The position numbers were made by a program, and so were the translations under genes. The notes under the pieces were generated by a model. It was given only the letters and a program-made list of their open reading frames with translations, searched no databases and was not told the DNA's origin. From positions 186,001 through 250,000 of the forward strand of contig JANATG010000004.1 of NCBI GenBank assembly GCA_029449235.1: 64,000 bases of DNA, in the 5' to 3' direction. Below are positions 46,982-58,790 of the stretch, in pieces. Positions within the stretch are counted from its first letter, which is position 1. The number at the start of each line of letters is the position of its first letter. The stretch comes from Linnemannia schmuckeri (Eukaryota; Mortierellomycota; Mortierellomycetes; Mortierellales; Mortierellaceae).

Positions 46982-47629
46982 GGGTGATGAGTGTTGTGTG
47001 GATGTCGAGATCTTGAGATGAACGAAGTAGTTGAGGATGAGTGGAAGAAATGGAATGCAAACAAGAGAAGAGGATGGGGGAGGAGATGAGGAAGGAAAAG
47101 GAAGAAGTGGAAGAAAGAGATGCCGAAAAAAAGAGACAAGGTACTGTCTTAACAACCTTGCATCCTATTTGCTATTTTTCCTTGTACGACATTGACACCC
47201 TCACGCCTTCGGGCAACCGAAAAGTAAACAAAAAACACAAGGAGAGCCACGATCAGAAGAGAGTGGAGGCAAACAGGTAATCCCCGATGGGAAGGGCATC
47301 GAGACGCATACTTGGGTCCTTTTTGAAGCAAGAGGTCGCATACTTCTGGCCAGTCCCTGCCTGCAAGTACACAGAAGCACCGCATGCCGTTTGCAGCCGG
47401 AGGGCGTTCATGCGTGAACAGTAACTTGGAGGTTGGAGATATGGGCATTGGCTTGTTTTGCATTCCATCGAATCCAATTGCTCACAATTTTTCGTTTCTT
47501 GTCTCTCAATTATCTACAATGTTTTTTAATCCTCTGAGGATCTCTTAAGGAATCTCTTCTTTGGGTTATTAAGCACTACAAAAATGAATCATGTTGAGCT
47601 ACTTGGAATAAAGGGGGGTATCAAATTAT
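46982..47629. other. Intergenic promoter region, no gene seen
   Basis: Upstream flank of the ATG at 46981 and downstream flank of the next paralog. Open frames are low-complexity or lack domains. Confidence 0.4.
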
Positions 47630-49716
47630 TTACACAATGTGGGTCGTCACTGTTTTGAGCCCGACTGGCGCTTTGACAGACAAACTAGGCTGATGGGCGG
47701 GTCGAACTCGACCGTTATCCTCGGCCAAGGGCAGGAACGCAACCTGAGGACGGTAACTGAACGCGCGTGCCTGGATGCGATTGAACAGCCATGGAGGGAT
47801 ATGCTTCGAGACATATCTTGTCGACTTGGATGCAAACGACTTTTTTTTTTCAAGAGAAACAAATAAGGTTAAGAAAAGTAAGGTGCTCATAGAAGATGTT
47901 TACGGGTCTCAATCAGGCCTGACAAGTGCAAATAGATGTTTTTTCTTACCTGCCCGACCATAGTCCTGTGAGTCTGACTGATTTTATGTGCATCCTTCAC
48001 CCATGGCATGCGCTCTTCCTGATAGGCCTTGAACGCTGCTTCAATCTCCTCGGCGATGGGGTGGAGGGGAAGTCCGTTGATCAGATTTGCCAATACCATG
48101 GCATCTTGGACGGCATTGGCAGGACCAACTCCTCCAGCTGGATTGAGCTACAAGAAGAAGAAAGAAGTAGGGTGAAAAAGAGACGAAGTTAGCAAGCTGT
48201 TTCTGAGCTAGGACCGCCAGCATCCTCTTTCCAGACAGCAAACGTGAAACCTACCTTGTGACATGCTAATGAAAATGAGAGAGCAAAGAAGAACGACGAT
48301 TAGAGAATAAAATGAAAGAACGATGCAATGAAGGATAACACCCTTAGCTTCCTTCTCCTGCTTCCCTCTAATACGTACCATCTCCAATGAGAACTGTACG
48401 GCAATGATACCAAGTCTTGAGCACCTTTTCTTCCAGCATAAACTTAGAAATGTGCTCCTTGTTAGACCAGGCAAACAGATCCGCCATAGTGTACTTCTGG
48501 TCACCCCCACTGATGACAGGGAAATCCTTTACTTCCTCACACATCGCCAGCACTGCCTCAGGTCCAAATTCTGAGTTTCGGAAAGCGTCGTTTTCTTTGC
48601 TTGAGGCATTTGTTAGAAATTGAATAATAAAATAGGCCATCGTTCCTTGGGCGGTGTTGTATGTTGACCACTAAATAAAAGCGAAGCAGAGGAGTCAGTG
48701 TGTTTGAAGATTTTGGAGTGGTTTGCGGGATGCATCCATGAGAGCTTTTTTTTTCACTCAAAAATTTCCGTCCTCCATCTTTCATACGTACAGAGTACAT
48801 CTTGTCTGTGCCAATGGTACGACGCATTTGACACTGCTCCTGTTCGATATCAGGGAACTCTTCTGGTGTGAGAGGGCGAGTTTGGCCCACAAGACAGACA
48901 GTGCTGAAGGGAAGTGGGAGCAGGTCGGATGGAGGCAGTGTCCCGGCTTTCTTTAGCTTGGCATAGAGGCCCTGGCGCACGGCGCTGTAAGCGCCATCGG
49001 CTCCGACAAGAATGTCGCCCTCAGCCTCAGTCCTGTCGCTGAAGCGAATAAGTACTCCGTTGCCCCCCTGATCCATGGTCAGGACTTTCTTGCCAAGGTG
49101 AATGCGTTCTTCAGGGATCTGACGCATGAGGAGACCATACAGTGCAGGGCGGGTGATCATATAGCCCCTAGCTCCAAACCTACATACAAAACAAAAGAGG
49201 ATGAGCATTTAGTTACCGTGTTGACAACAGAGGATGCTATCAAGGTAAGGTATATTCGAATATAGAAACACCTCTTGCTTACTCTTGCTCGTGCCCTTCA
49301 AAATCCATAGAGAACTCAAGTTCCCGCCGCTCATTACACATCTTGATCGCAGAGACGTATTTGCCAAGTGCAGCAAACTCTTCATAAATCCCGCACTGTT
49401 TGAAGAGGTTGGCGGTGGTGCAGTTGAAATACATCGCCGCACCTACCAAAAAGAAGAGTGGATATCCTTTCTAATGAGACTTTTTAAGTAATTAGTCGTC
49501 AATGATCAATTAGAAGAGCGATTCAGAAACAGGCGTCTTACCGAGGGGTTTGACCTCAGGAACTTTGTCGTAGATATCGAAAGGGACACCGGCCTTGTGG
49601 AGGAGCATGCCGAGAGTCAGTCCCCCTAGACCAGCTCCTACAATAAGAACCTTGGGCCGTTTGGCATACATAATAGAACGGTCGTGCTTAAACGTAACGG
49701 CTGGGTTGATCTCCAT
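47630..49716 (-). CDS. FAD-dependent monooxygenase, type B paralog (477 aa, 7 exons)
   Basis: Exons 49542-49716, 49283-49442, 48792-49179, 48379-48670, 48255-48265, 47950-48147 and 47630-47839. The leader and VLIVGAGLGGLTLG are standard, and the DG motif is VGADGAYSAVRQ. The microexon is CATGTCACAAG, still A-C-H-K. In the helix after the GD motif it reads NAVQDAMVLANLING where paralogs have N-A-(M/I/L)-H-D-A-I, so the conserved histidine is glutamine. This position faces the flavin region in related hydroxylases, so activity may differ. The tail is QPSLSVKAPVGLKTV and ends HIV. The last acceptor follows a 10-A run. Confidence 0.9.
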
Positions 49717-50748
49717 GGTGTGATGATGTAGAAAGTTGAAATTGCAGATTGAACAGAGAGGAAGATGATTACTGAATGGAAGGATGGAGGTGATCAAATG
49801 AAGCAGGAGTGATGACAAAGGTATGATGCACAAAAAAAGGGATACCGAAAAAGAAAGGAGAGTTAGGAAGACAAATAAAGCCAAAAAGCACTCTATCTCA
49901 AACATCGTGCTCATACTTTTTCTGTTTTGTATTTTGTGCTGCAGCAACATGTTTTGCGAATGAATGAACAAAAAATAATGAGCCAAAAGGGCGATAGGAA
50001 GAGGGAGGAAGAATGAGAGGAATGATACAAGAAATTACCAGACAAACAAAGGGGAGTGGTTTCAAGTAGCGAGGGTCGCGAATCGTACTCAAGAGGAGGG
50101 ACTTTCTCCACCCAATGTTCTTTCATCAACGGACGAGGAGCAAGCACATGAACAACTTTAGCTCGGGTCTGCTTCGTCAAGAATCGCAGTTGCGTTGAAC
50201 ATTCACAGAAATACCTGGCTCCGACTCCTCAAAAAAAAAAAAAGGTTGTATTACGAACTAATTCCGGCTGAGGTGGGATGTATGTTCGTTCGGTCTCTGT
50301 GTCTGTGATTCATCCTCTCTTTTGCTCATCCTCTACTTCTTAACCTCAATTGCTCTTTAGTTTTTTTGTCTCGTTCTCCAGGCGCAGTCCACGTGTTCGT
50401 ATCGCAGGTCACTAAGAAGCAGCGACCATGCATAGTTTGTGAGGTTACTATTGGCAGTAATGCAGCCATGCAAAATGCATAATCATGTAGGTAGTTTCTC
50501 CACGATGACATACTGGCCTGTGTACACTATACCAAACTTCACCCCCCAAAAAGATTGTATACAACAGCACCCAGTTCTTTTTATTCAAAGTTGGTAGCCC
50601 ATCTAGATGTACTTCAGGTATCGTTGGTCATAGGAAAGATGCGGCCAGCCGCCATTCAAGAAAGTCATCGTTTTACAATTCGGATATTACACAACAGATG
50701 AACAGTTCTGGTGGACTCACTTAGGAGTAAAAAACATGTCTGAACTCT
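49717..50748. other. Intergenic promoter region, no gene seen
   Basis: Pyrimidine-rich sense strand close to the ATG at 49716. The remainder to 50748 has no recognisable gene. Confidence 0.4.
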
Positions 50749-52822
50749 CTACACAGCTTGGGTCAGCGTTGGCTGCTGGGCCTCGACAGGCGTCTTGATA
50801 GTCAAACTAGGTTGGGGAGCAGTCTTGACAGAACCCTTGTCTTCAACTGCTGGTAAAAAAGCAGCCTGAGGACGATGTGTGAACTGACGACGCTCCAGTC
50901 GTCGCATCGCCCATGAAGGCGTATGCTTCAGAATGTACCGTGTAATCCTTGACGACGTGGACTGGCAGCACGCAGTCGGACATAAACAATTCAGAATTAA
51001 TCGCCATTACCAACAGGTGCATGCAACAGGACATTTAGAAGAGAAGGCATGACCGATAAGCGAATCTTACCTGACCGACCATGGTAACAAAGGCCCTGCT
51101 GTTATCCGAGGCTCTCCCAACCCAGTCAATGCGCTCTTTCTTGTAAGCCTTAAATGCGGCCTCAATCTCTTCAGCGACAGGGTGGAATGGTAAACCGTTG
51201 ATCCGGTTCGCCAGCACGATGGCGTCATGCATTGCGTTGGAACCACCCACGCCTCCAGCAGGATTGAACTAAAACGCGATTCAAAAAAAAACAAGCAGAG
51301 TGAGGACAATGATCGCGCAATAGTATGATGCGTCGTCATTTCGCCAGTCGAATCGTTTCCTCTACTTTGTGGCAAGCTACAAAGACGTTCGAGGAAGAAG
51401 TAAATTGAGAAGAGATAGACCTGTAAGTGCATAGGTAACAGAGCGAAAATTTCGTTACCACCTTGTGATACTTCAAAGTCCTGACACTTACCATCACCAA
51501 TGAGGACTGTGCGGCAGTTGTACCAGGTCTTGAAGACCTTCTCTTCCAGCATGACTTTGGAGATCAACTCCTTGGGAGTACGGTCAATCAAATCCTGGAC
51601 GGTGACAATCTTGTCGCCTCCACTGATGACAGGAAAGTCTTTGATGTCTTCACACATCGACATGGCAGCCTCTGCTCCCCACTCTGAGCAGCGGAAGGAG
51701 TCATTATCCTTACTTGTTTCTTCATCTAGAAAAAGAGTACAATCCCAACAGATGGTGTTCTGGGCAGTCGTCGTGGTGGACCACTAATAACAAACATAAT
51801 GAAGAGAAGGCGTTGTCATGAGGGTGGTACTGAATAAAAGTGAAAACAGACTGCCTCCAAAGCATGTAAATCAACCAAACTTTTCCTTACCGAGTACATC
51901 TTGTTAGTGCCAATAAAGTTGATGAGCCGAGATTTCTCAAGGGCAATATCCGGAAACTCCTCTAGTGTGAGAGGATTTGTCTGGGCAACAAGACAGACTG
52001 TGCTAAAGGGAAGCGGGAGGGCATCGGATGCTGGCAGCTTGTTGGCCTTCTTCAATTTCTCATAAAGCCCCTGACGGACAGCGCTGTAGGCTCCGTCAGC
52101 TCCAACAAGGATATCACCTTCAGCCTCAGTTCCGTCGCTAAAGCGAACGAGAACCCCATTACCGCCCTGTTCCATGGTGAGGACCTTCTTTCCAAAGTGG
52201 ATACGTTTTGGGGGAACCTGGCGGAGGAGCAGGTCGTAAACTTGAGGACGAGAAAACATATAACCGTCTGCGCCATACCTATTTGAGAAAAGAGGTACGT
52301 GTGGGTTAATTATTTACAGCACACACGTAAATGTTCTTCAGAAGAGAGATCACAAGGAAGGCCGTTGCTGGCTTACATTTCGTCGTGCCCTTCAAAGTCT
52401 ATTGAAAATTCGAGTTCTCGGTCCTCGTTACAGATATGCATCGCGGAGATAGGTTTGCCTAACGCAACAAACTCTTCGTAGATCCCACACTGTTTGAAGA
52501 AATTGGCGGTAGTGCAGTTGAAATACATCGCCGCACCTGCCAATTGAGATAAAAATAAAAGAATGTTAGGCGACTGAACTTCTAGAAAGACAAATAGAAG
52601 ACTCAGTAATCAGTTGATCAAATATATCAAAAGAACAAGGGTCTTACCGAAGGGTTTGACCTCAATGACTCGCTCGTAGATCTCAAAGGGGATACTGGCC
52701 TTGTGGAGGAGAATACCTAGGGTCAACCCCCCCAGCCCCCCTCCTACGATGAGGACCTTGGGCCGCTTGCCAAACATGACTGTGCGGTCGTGTTTAAAAG
52801 TGACCGTTGGGTTGATCTCCAT
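50749..52822 (-). CDS. FAD-dependent monooxygenase, type B paralog (478 aa, 7 exons)
   Basis: Exons 52648-52822, 52377-52536, 51891-52278, 51492-51783, 51366-51376, 51071-51268 and 50749-50961. The leader MEINPTVTFKHDRTVMFGKR precedes VLIVGGGLGGLTLG (G-G-G variant). The DG motif is standard. The microexon is CTTGCCACAAA with donor GTAGAG, the only microexon not ending in AAG. FNPAGGVG and AMHDAIVLANRING follow. Exon 3 begins YGADGY where most sisters have FGA, a feature shared with the relic at 55010-55304. LVAQT replaces LVGQT. Exon 7 starts at an unambiguous CCAG acceptor (TCC ACG TCG) and anchors that boundary for the whole family. The tail ends TQAV. Confidence 0.92.
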
Positions 52823-53505
52823 GGGGATGTCCTTTTGCTTTCCTGATGTATGGTGTCAGGATGAGTGAAGAAAGTATGTCTGGAGGGGAAAATGATGTTG
52901 TGTGGCGACGGTGAGGATGGAAGGAGAGGGGAAAAAAGGAAAGGATGGAGAAAAGAAGATAAATGGGAAACAGAGATGCACAAGGAAAAAGAGAGTGGGC
53001 GTTGAGAGAGAGAGAAAGAGAGAGCGCAAATGTCGCTTCTTTCTTTTCCTTCCATGGAAGTGAGGTATTAGGGTTGCACAAAAAACGGAAACACAACAAA
53101 TAGCATTGAAAGTAAAGAGAGAGGAAGCAAAATTCACCAGGCGCGGGGATAATACAATAAGGGGAGCCTGTATGTAACTGTCCTTCCTAGATAATGAGAG
53201 AATGAATGGGCTTGGGACAGCGTCGCTCTAGCAAGCTTCACCAAAGGAGGAACAATTGCACTGTGCGTCAACACAAAAGGACGACTCCTACATCCAGAAT
53301 AATTGTATATGAACTACTCGCAACAAAGTCGGACGGGGCACAGTTGTCGTATTTTCATGCGCTGTGGTGTTACCGCCTGTACCCAATTGCTCCCATTTCC
53401 CCCTTCTGCTCTCCCTCATCAGTCTACTTCTCCTTACGTCAATAAGAACAGGCACAGGTCATGGCAATAAAGGAAAGTGTAGATACAGCAGGATTCTATG
53501 CATTA
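52823..53505. other. Intergenic promoter region, no gene seen
   Basis: CT-rich sense strand upstream of the ATG at 52822, with GA microsatellite DNA at 53000-53026 on the plus strand. No further gene recognised. Confidence 0.4.
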
Positions 53506-54262
53506 TTATTTTATTTCACTAGCAGACTTTCCAACGAAACATAGGACAGTTGAGACCCTCCACCAGCGGGTCGACCGCTCCTTTTTTGTGTCCACCACAA
53601 AAACCAAAAACCAAAAACATAAAATATGACGATAAGCGAAAGGCGCATCCTCTGGGAGTGAGTCGGCCGTCATTTCTCGCATTCTTGAAGCGATAGCGTA
53701 CATCACTATCGAAATCGATTCGCTCGAGCCACGCCGGCCGACCCCACCCAGAGGGCTTATTCAGTATATCCAGTACGTTCAAGAGGACGGTGGGTGTTAC
53801 CATGTGTGTATATCGTTGTCGTTATCGATCTGAGGTCGTGAGGGCGTCCTTGTGATGCTTGCTGCTGCTATTGCCGTTGTTGTTGCTGTTATTGCCGTCG
53901 TTGTTGCTGTCGTAGTTGTCGATGAGTTGAAGGGTGCTGTTTATTGTTGGTATTATTGATGAGCTGGAACATGCTGTTTGTTGTTGTTGCTGCGTCAATA
54001 ATAAAGCAATAAAGAACGTACCACATGGCAGGCAAAGCGGTGGTGTTGTTGCCACGATTGCCTGTGTGTAGTTGGATTGCTGAGTGTTCGTTCTTTTTTT
54101 TTTGTTACGGGTGGCGATGGCGATGATGATGGCGCTGGTGCTGCTCCTGGCGCTGGCCGGTCCTGGCTCGTTTTGTTTCTTGCTCTTGGCTCCATGGGCT
54201 GTCCTCCTCCTCCCGTCTTTGGTAGGTAGAGAAGCAGTGTGGAGGGAGAAGCAGTTGGCAGT
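53506..54262 (-). other. Possible gene relic and trinucleotide-rich DNA
   Basis: The minus-strand frame 53519-53803 contains LLNVLDILNKPSGWGRPAWL, then ERIDFDSDVRYRFKNAR. This is protein-like and of normal complexity, but it switches frame near 53680 and has no recognisable family or flanking exons. 53850-53990 is GTT/GCT-rich. I treat it as an unidentified fragment. Confidence 0.2.
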
Positions 54263-54542
54263 AGTGTTGCAAAATAAAGGCGGTGGCTAGGCAGCGGTGG
54301 CAACGTCTTAGATTAGCAGTCATAGTCTTTGTAGACATAGTATTGGTAATGTGCCCAGCCCTCTTGTCTGCTCTTTGTCCTTTTACACATCACTTCTTGG
54401 ACAAAAGCAGTACTGACAAGAGTTTCGCTGGCACGCTGCAGTGTATCATTTCGTGTGGTTCCTTAGGACTACCTCCGTACCAATTGAGGACTTAACAGCG
54501 GTCCTACAACTCTGGCCTTCGACCCTCCCCCTGAGTAACAGT
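54263..54542 (+). repeat. Dispersed repeat A, copy 3, with 4-bp flanking duplication
   Basis: Third copy of the TGTTGC...GTAACA element. GTAG precedes the first T and follows the last A, consistent with a short target-site duplication and with insertion as a unit. No LINE lies nearby, which separates this element from the LINE family. Confidence 0.75.
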
Positions 54543-54720
54543 AGAAAGGGATTCAGGTTGCCACTTGAGGGGTTGTGTGGCGGTGTGAAGATTCCCGAAA
54601 GATATACTTCTCCAAATTTTTGAAACGCCTCGCGATACACGATTTAACTCCATGGGGTCTAAAAGTAATCGGCTCAAAATGCTTGTAAACTAGAGTCTAA
54701 ATGTGGCTGTTTTCATGTTA

Positions 54721-54813
54721 CATGGCGTAGATTATGTTTTTAACATACATGGCGTAGATTATGTTTTTAACATACATGGCGTAGATTATGTTTTTAACAT
54801 ACATGGCGTAGAT
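54721..54813 (+). repeat. 27-bp tandem repeat, about 3.4 copies
   Basis: Units start at 54721, 54748, 54775 and 54802, opening CATGGCGTAGATTATG and closing TTTTTAACATA. The three complete units are identical. The unit is a multiple of three, so the plus frame gives a repeated nonapeptide, but no gene context supports coding. Confidence 0.85.
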
Positions 54814-55009
54814 GATCTAGATGATGGTTTTTTTCTCTCAACTGTTTTAACTTATATGACAAAAGCCAACGTTGCGCTCTATCTCACCCACGCACAATTT
54901 ATCTATCTCTCCTTCCTCACTTGCATACCATACACACATGCAATAAGAAAGTGTTCTTTTATCGTCGAAACCAGATAGGAACAACGATGACGGTACATGA
55001 GAGAGAGAG

Positions 55010-55304
55010 AACGCGAGGAATAATATATCCGGCGGCGCCATACCTAACATAAGCCAGAAAATACGCATTGATGTTAGTCATCTTCCTGACGGGGTCATTT
55101 CCTCCAAGACCAGATGAACAAATGGACTTTGCTGAGTTTATACTCACAACTGCTCGTGCCAACTAAATCCATGGAAAAATCGACCTCACGGTTTTCAGTA
55201 AACATTTTGATGGAGGAGACGTATATCCTGATAGCAACAAACTCGTCGTAGATCCCGCGTTCTTTGAAGAGGTTGGCGGTCGTGCAGTTGAAGTACATTG
55301 CAGA
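55010..55304 (-). pseudogene. Relic of a type B monooxygenase: exon 2 plus start of exon 3
   Basis: About 55145-55303 aligns to exon 2 of the array (AMYFNCTTANLFKERGIYDE, FVA...). The acceptor before it is lost. One base is missing near 55158 (GGCACGAG where sisters have an in-frame GG-CAC-GAG). An intron follows with its AG at 55045-55044. Exon 3 starts at 55043 with YGAAGYIIPR and then loses all similarity. There is no exon 1 and no later exons. It is closest by eye to the gene at 50749-52822 (shared YGA). This is a truncated duplicate. Confidence 0.8.
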
Positions 55305-55935
55305 ACAAAAAAGAGATGGGGGTGGTAAGGGGGACCTGGTTGCAACGATACTCATTATTTTTTTTTCTTTGGTATGCTCGTACGGGTAATTTCGTCTTCT
55401 GAACGACAGAAAACTTTACATCGATTTGAAAGAGTAATTTTTGCGAAGAGAGGGACTGACAAAGACAGAGAGTGTGCATGCGGATGTGCGAGAGAGAGAG
55501 AGGTCCAGGATATGTCTGTTGGTCGAGAGAGTTACGAGATAGTATCTTTTGGTTGAAAAACACGTTTACCACCGTGTAATTGACGCTGGTGTTGTTTGTG
55601 TCTTTGGAAGAACTACCTCTATCATTTGAACCGTCAGTGTGACAAGGGTCGTAACGAGTGCTCGTCACTTTCCTTGTCTGATTGGATGGTTTATCCAACG
55701 CGGAAGAGCCTTGCTTTTAACCTTCTTCCTCCTTCCACGAAGAAAAGAGGCATGCAAAGATGAACGACATATCCCACAGCATGACACAAACAATCAAAAC
55801 AAAAACACGCAAATAATCTCCACAATAACAAGATGTCAGGCTAGAGAGTACTCTTCAATTACGGTATTTTGGTAAAAAAAATGGACGCCTACGTGTAAGT
55901 GAGCACAATATTAAGCACAGCTATAAAACAGCACT
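55305..55935. other. Intergenic, no gene recognised
   Basis: Between the exon relic and the next intact paralog. No exon 1-like sequence of the monooxygenase family was found here, which confirms that the relic is incomplete. Confidence 0.4.
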
Positions 55936-58075
55936 CTACACAGCTTGGACGGCGGAGGTCGACGCCTTGGACTCGACCTCGACTGGTGCCTTAACCGATA
56001 AACTGGGCTGGTCAAAGGGTTTGTAGCTCCCTTTGTCCTCAATGAGCGGCAAGAAGGCGGCTTGGGGACGGTAACTTGTGGATTGGACTTGGATCCGATG
56101 GAACACCCACGTAGGAATATGCTTCGACATGTATCGTGTAAGCTTGGATTGAAGACCCTGCAATACACCAAAGGAAGAAGACCACGAAAATGGACCAAGA
56201 GAGTGAGATTTGATACTTAAGTTCCTCTTCATTTACAGGACTTTTTGGACCAATTAAAGAAAAGAACACGCAAGATGGACAAAACGAGCGTCTTATGGTG
56301 ATTCACTTTACCTGTCCAGCCATGGTTCGAAAAACCTTGCTGCTGTCGAACGCCGCCTTGACCAAATCGTTACGCTCGTTTTTGTACTCTTGGAAGGCAT
56401 TTTTGATCTCCTGTGCGGTGGGGTGGAAGGAGAGGCCATTGATTCGATTGGCAAGAACGATGGCGTCGTGAATGGCGTTGGCTGCACCCACTCCTCCGGC
56501 TGGGTTGAACTGGTTACAGAAATGATGGTAGCGATGGAGAGACGGCGTTAATAAAGGGTTGGGATAGCTCCGTGAGCTCAAAAAAATTTAAATTTGTGAG
56601 ATGCAATAATTTTTACCTTGTGGCATGCTAGAGGCGTACGTCGACAAACAAAAGAAAGCAGAGAGTTTGGTTAGAGATTGCTCAAATAATGATCTTATAC
56701 ATCTTATCACTCCAAACTATAACATACCATCGCCGATGAGCACGGTGCGGCAGCCGTACCAGGTCTTGAAGACCTTCTCTTCCTGCATCGCCTTGGACAT
56801 GAACTCTTTTGGGGTCCAGTCGATCAAGTCACCCAGAGTCAACTTTTTGTCTCCCCCACTGACAACAGGAAAATCGCGGACCTGTGCAGCCATCGCTGTT
56901 GCAGCCTCTGGTCCCCACTCCGAATTGAGGAAAGCGTCGTTTTCCTTGCTTGATTCATCGTCTAAATACTGGATACAGATCCAGCAGATTGTCCCTTGCT
57001 TTGTCGTGAACGTGGACCACTAATGTTGAAGATACAAAGGCAAGAGATTAGAATAGTGCTTTTCCTCACCAAGGCGAGCATATTGTGAAGCATGAAAAAC
57101 AATACCAGGATAGAAACTTACAGCATATGGTTTCTTCTCACCAACATGGCTGCGGAACTGGCACTCCTCCAAAGCAATATCAGGAAACTCTTTTTCAGAA
57201 AGAACACGAGTCTGCCCAACAAGACAAACTGTGGTGAATGGAAGAGGCAATGCATCAGATGCAGGGAGCGTCTTGGCCTTCAACATCTTGGCGTACAGAT
57301 TCTGACGGACTGTACTGTATGCACCGTCAGCACCAACAAGGATATCTCCTTCGGCTTCAGTTCCATCGCTAAAGCGAATTAAAACTCCATTGCCCCCGTT
57401 CTCCATCGACAAGACCTTCTTGCCAAAGTGAATGCGCTCCTTGGGAACTTGACGAGCGAGCAAATCATACATCTTGGGTCGACTGATGATGTATCCATTT
57501 GCTCCGAACCTAAATTAAAAGAAGGTTGGATAGGGATAAACGGGTGTTAGGAGAGCGGAGAAAAGCGACAAGTGTTTGGGGAGTATGACAATAGATGGGA
57601 GGAAGTGCACAGGTGTTTTTACCATTCATCATGCCCTGCAAAGTCAACCTTGTATTGGACCTCGCGCTGCTCGTTACACACATTAATCGCAGAGACAAGC
57701 TTGCCAAAGGCGAGGAACTCTTCGTAGATGCCGCATTGCTTGAAGATGTTGGCGGTAGTTCCGCAGAAGTACATCGCCGATCCTAAAAGCAAACAGGAGT
57801 GAGATTCTAATCTGTTAACACACTTCTTATGAGCGAGACAATTAAGGTGGTCAGTGGTGTTGAGGTCAACAACGAAACAACTGTCGCGAATGACACCCAC
57901 CGAGAGGTTTGACTTCTGCGGCGCGCTCGTAGATTTCAAAGGGGATGTTGGCCTTGTGAAGAAGCATGCCCAAGGTAAGGCCGCCGAGGCCTGCTCCTGT
58001 AATGAGAACCTTGGGACGTTTCGAATACATAACTGAGCGGTCATGCTTAAAAGTGACGGCGGGGTTGATCTCCAT
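55936..58075 (-). CDS. FAD-dependent monooxygenase, type B paralog (481 aa, 7 exons)
   Basis: Exons 57901-58075, 57623-57782, 57122-57509, 56728-57019, 56617-56627, 56312-56509 and 55936-56157. The dinucleotide site reads VLITGAGLGGLTLG, with threonine replacing valine just before G-A-G. The DG motif is VGADGAYSTVRQ. The microexon is CATGCCACAAG, followed by FNPAGGVG and AIHDAIVLANRING. Exon 4 contains AMAAQVRDFPVVSGGDKK, lacking the cysteine found in other members (AMCE-V-DFP). Exon 7 opens with GLQSK after a clear GCAG acceptor. The tail is QPSLSVKAPVEVE and ends VQAV. The first donor is GTGGGT. Confidence 0.92.
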
Positions 58076-58790
58076 GGTGATGTAATTAGCGAAAAGTCGA
58101 GATGGCGGCTGCCAGATGTTGATGATTTCTATAAAAAAAAGAAGGAAGTAAGAGAGAGGGATGAGGAAAAAGAATGGAAGAAAGTAAAGGGAGGAATACG
58201 GATGAAAGAGAGAAAGGAAAGGGATGAGGGAGAAGGGCGACCCACTTTTCTCTTTCTTTTTCCAGTCTCTGTCGACGATGCTCACTCACCTTTTTACCGT
58301 GTCTTTGTGTTTGTGCATCATTGTACCTTTTCTACGCTCCAGAATTCCTCTGGGGAGTGGGGCCAATCATCCCCCGCCGACGGGTATAAAGTAGACATAC
58401 AAGAAGAAGAAAACAAAGCAGACGAGGCACATTTTCTCATTTCCTGCTGTACTAGAAGGTGGACGTTGTTCATCTATGATGACCCTAATAATCAAAGAGG
58501 CTTAGTCCGCGCAGACTGCAGTAGCATAGCCACTACTATCACCTGCAGAGCTGCACACCGCATTTTGGGTCGAAGTAGCTCATTTACGATAAGAAGTGAC
58601 AAATGCTCGGATTTTTCTCCCGTTCCAAAAGATTTTTGCTCCCACCCCTTCCTCCCGTCGAAAGCATCGAGAGCAAGAACAACAGAGAAATAGGCTCTTC
58701 CAAGGAGGAGGAAAAAGCGGGCGAATCAAGAGAAGACATGGAACACATGCATGAGCAGGGCGTTACTTTGCTGAATGCGACTTTGTGTTT
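58076..58790. other. Intergenic promoter region, no gene seen
   Basis: Upstream flank of the ATG at 58075. The plus frame of 216 residues starting at 58043 runs through promoter DNA, is lysine/glutamate-rich at first and shows no domain; I do not call it a gene. Confidence 0.4.

Noticed and set aside
58043..58693. 216-residue plus frame upstream of a monooxygenase
   Set aside because: It overlaps the paralog's first exon and promoter in antisense, its first part is charged low-complexity sequence, and no domain is recognisable.
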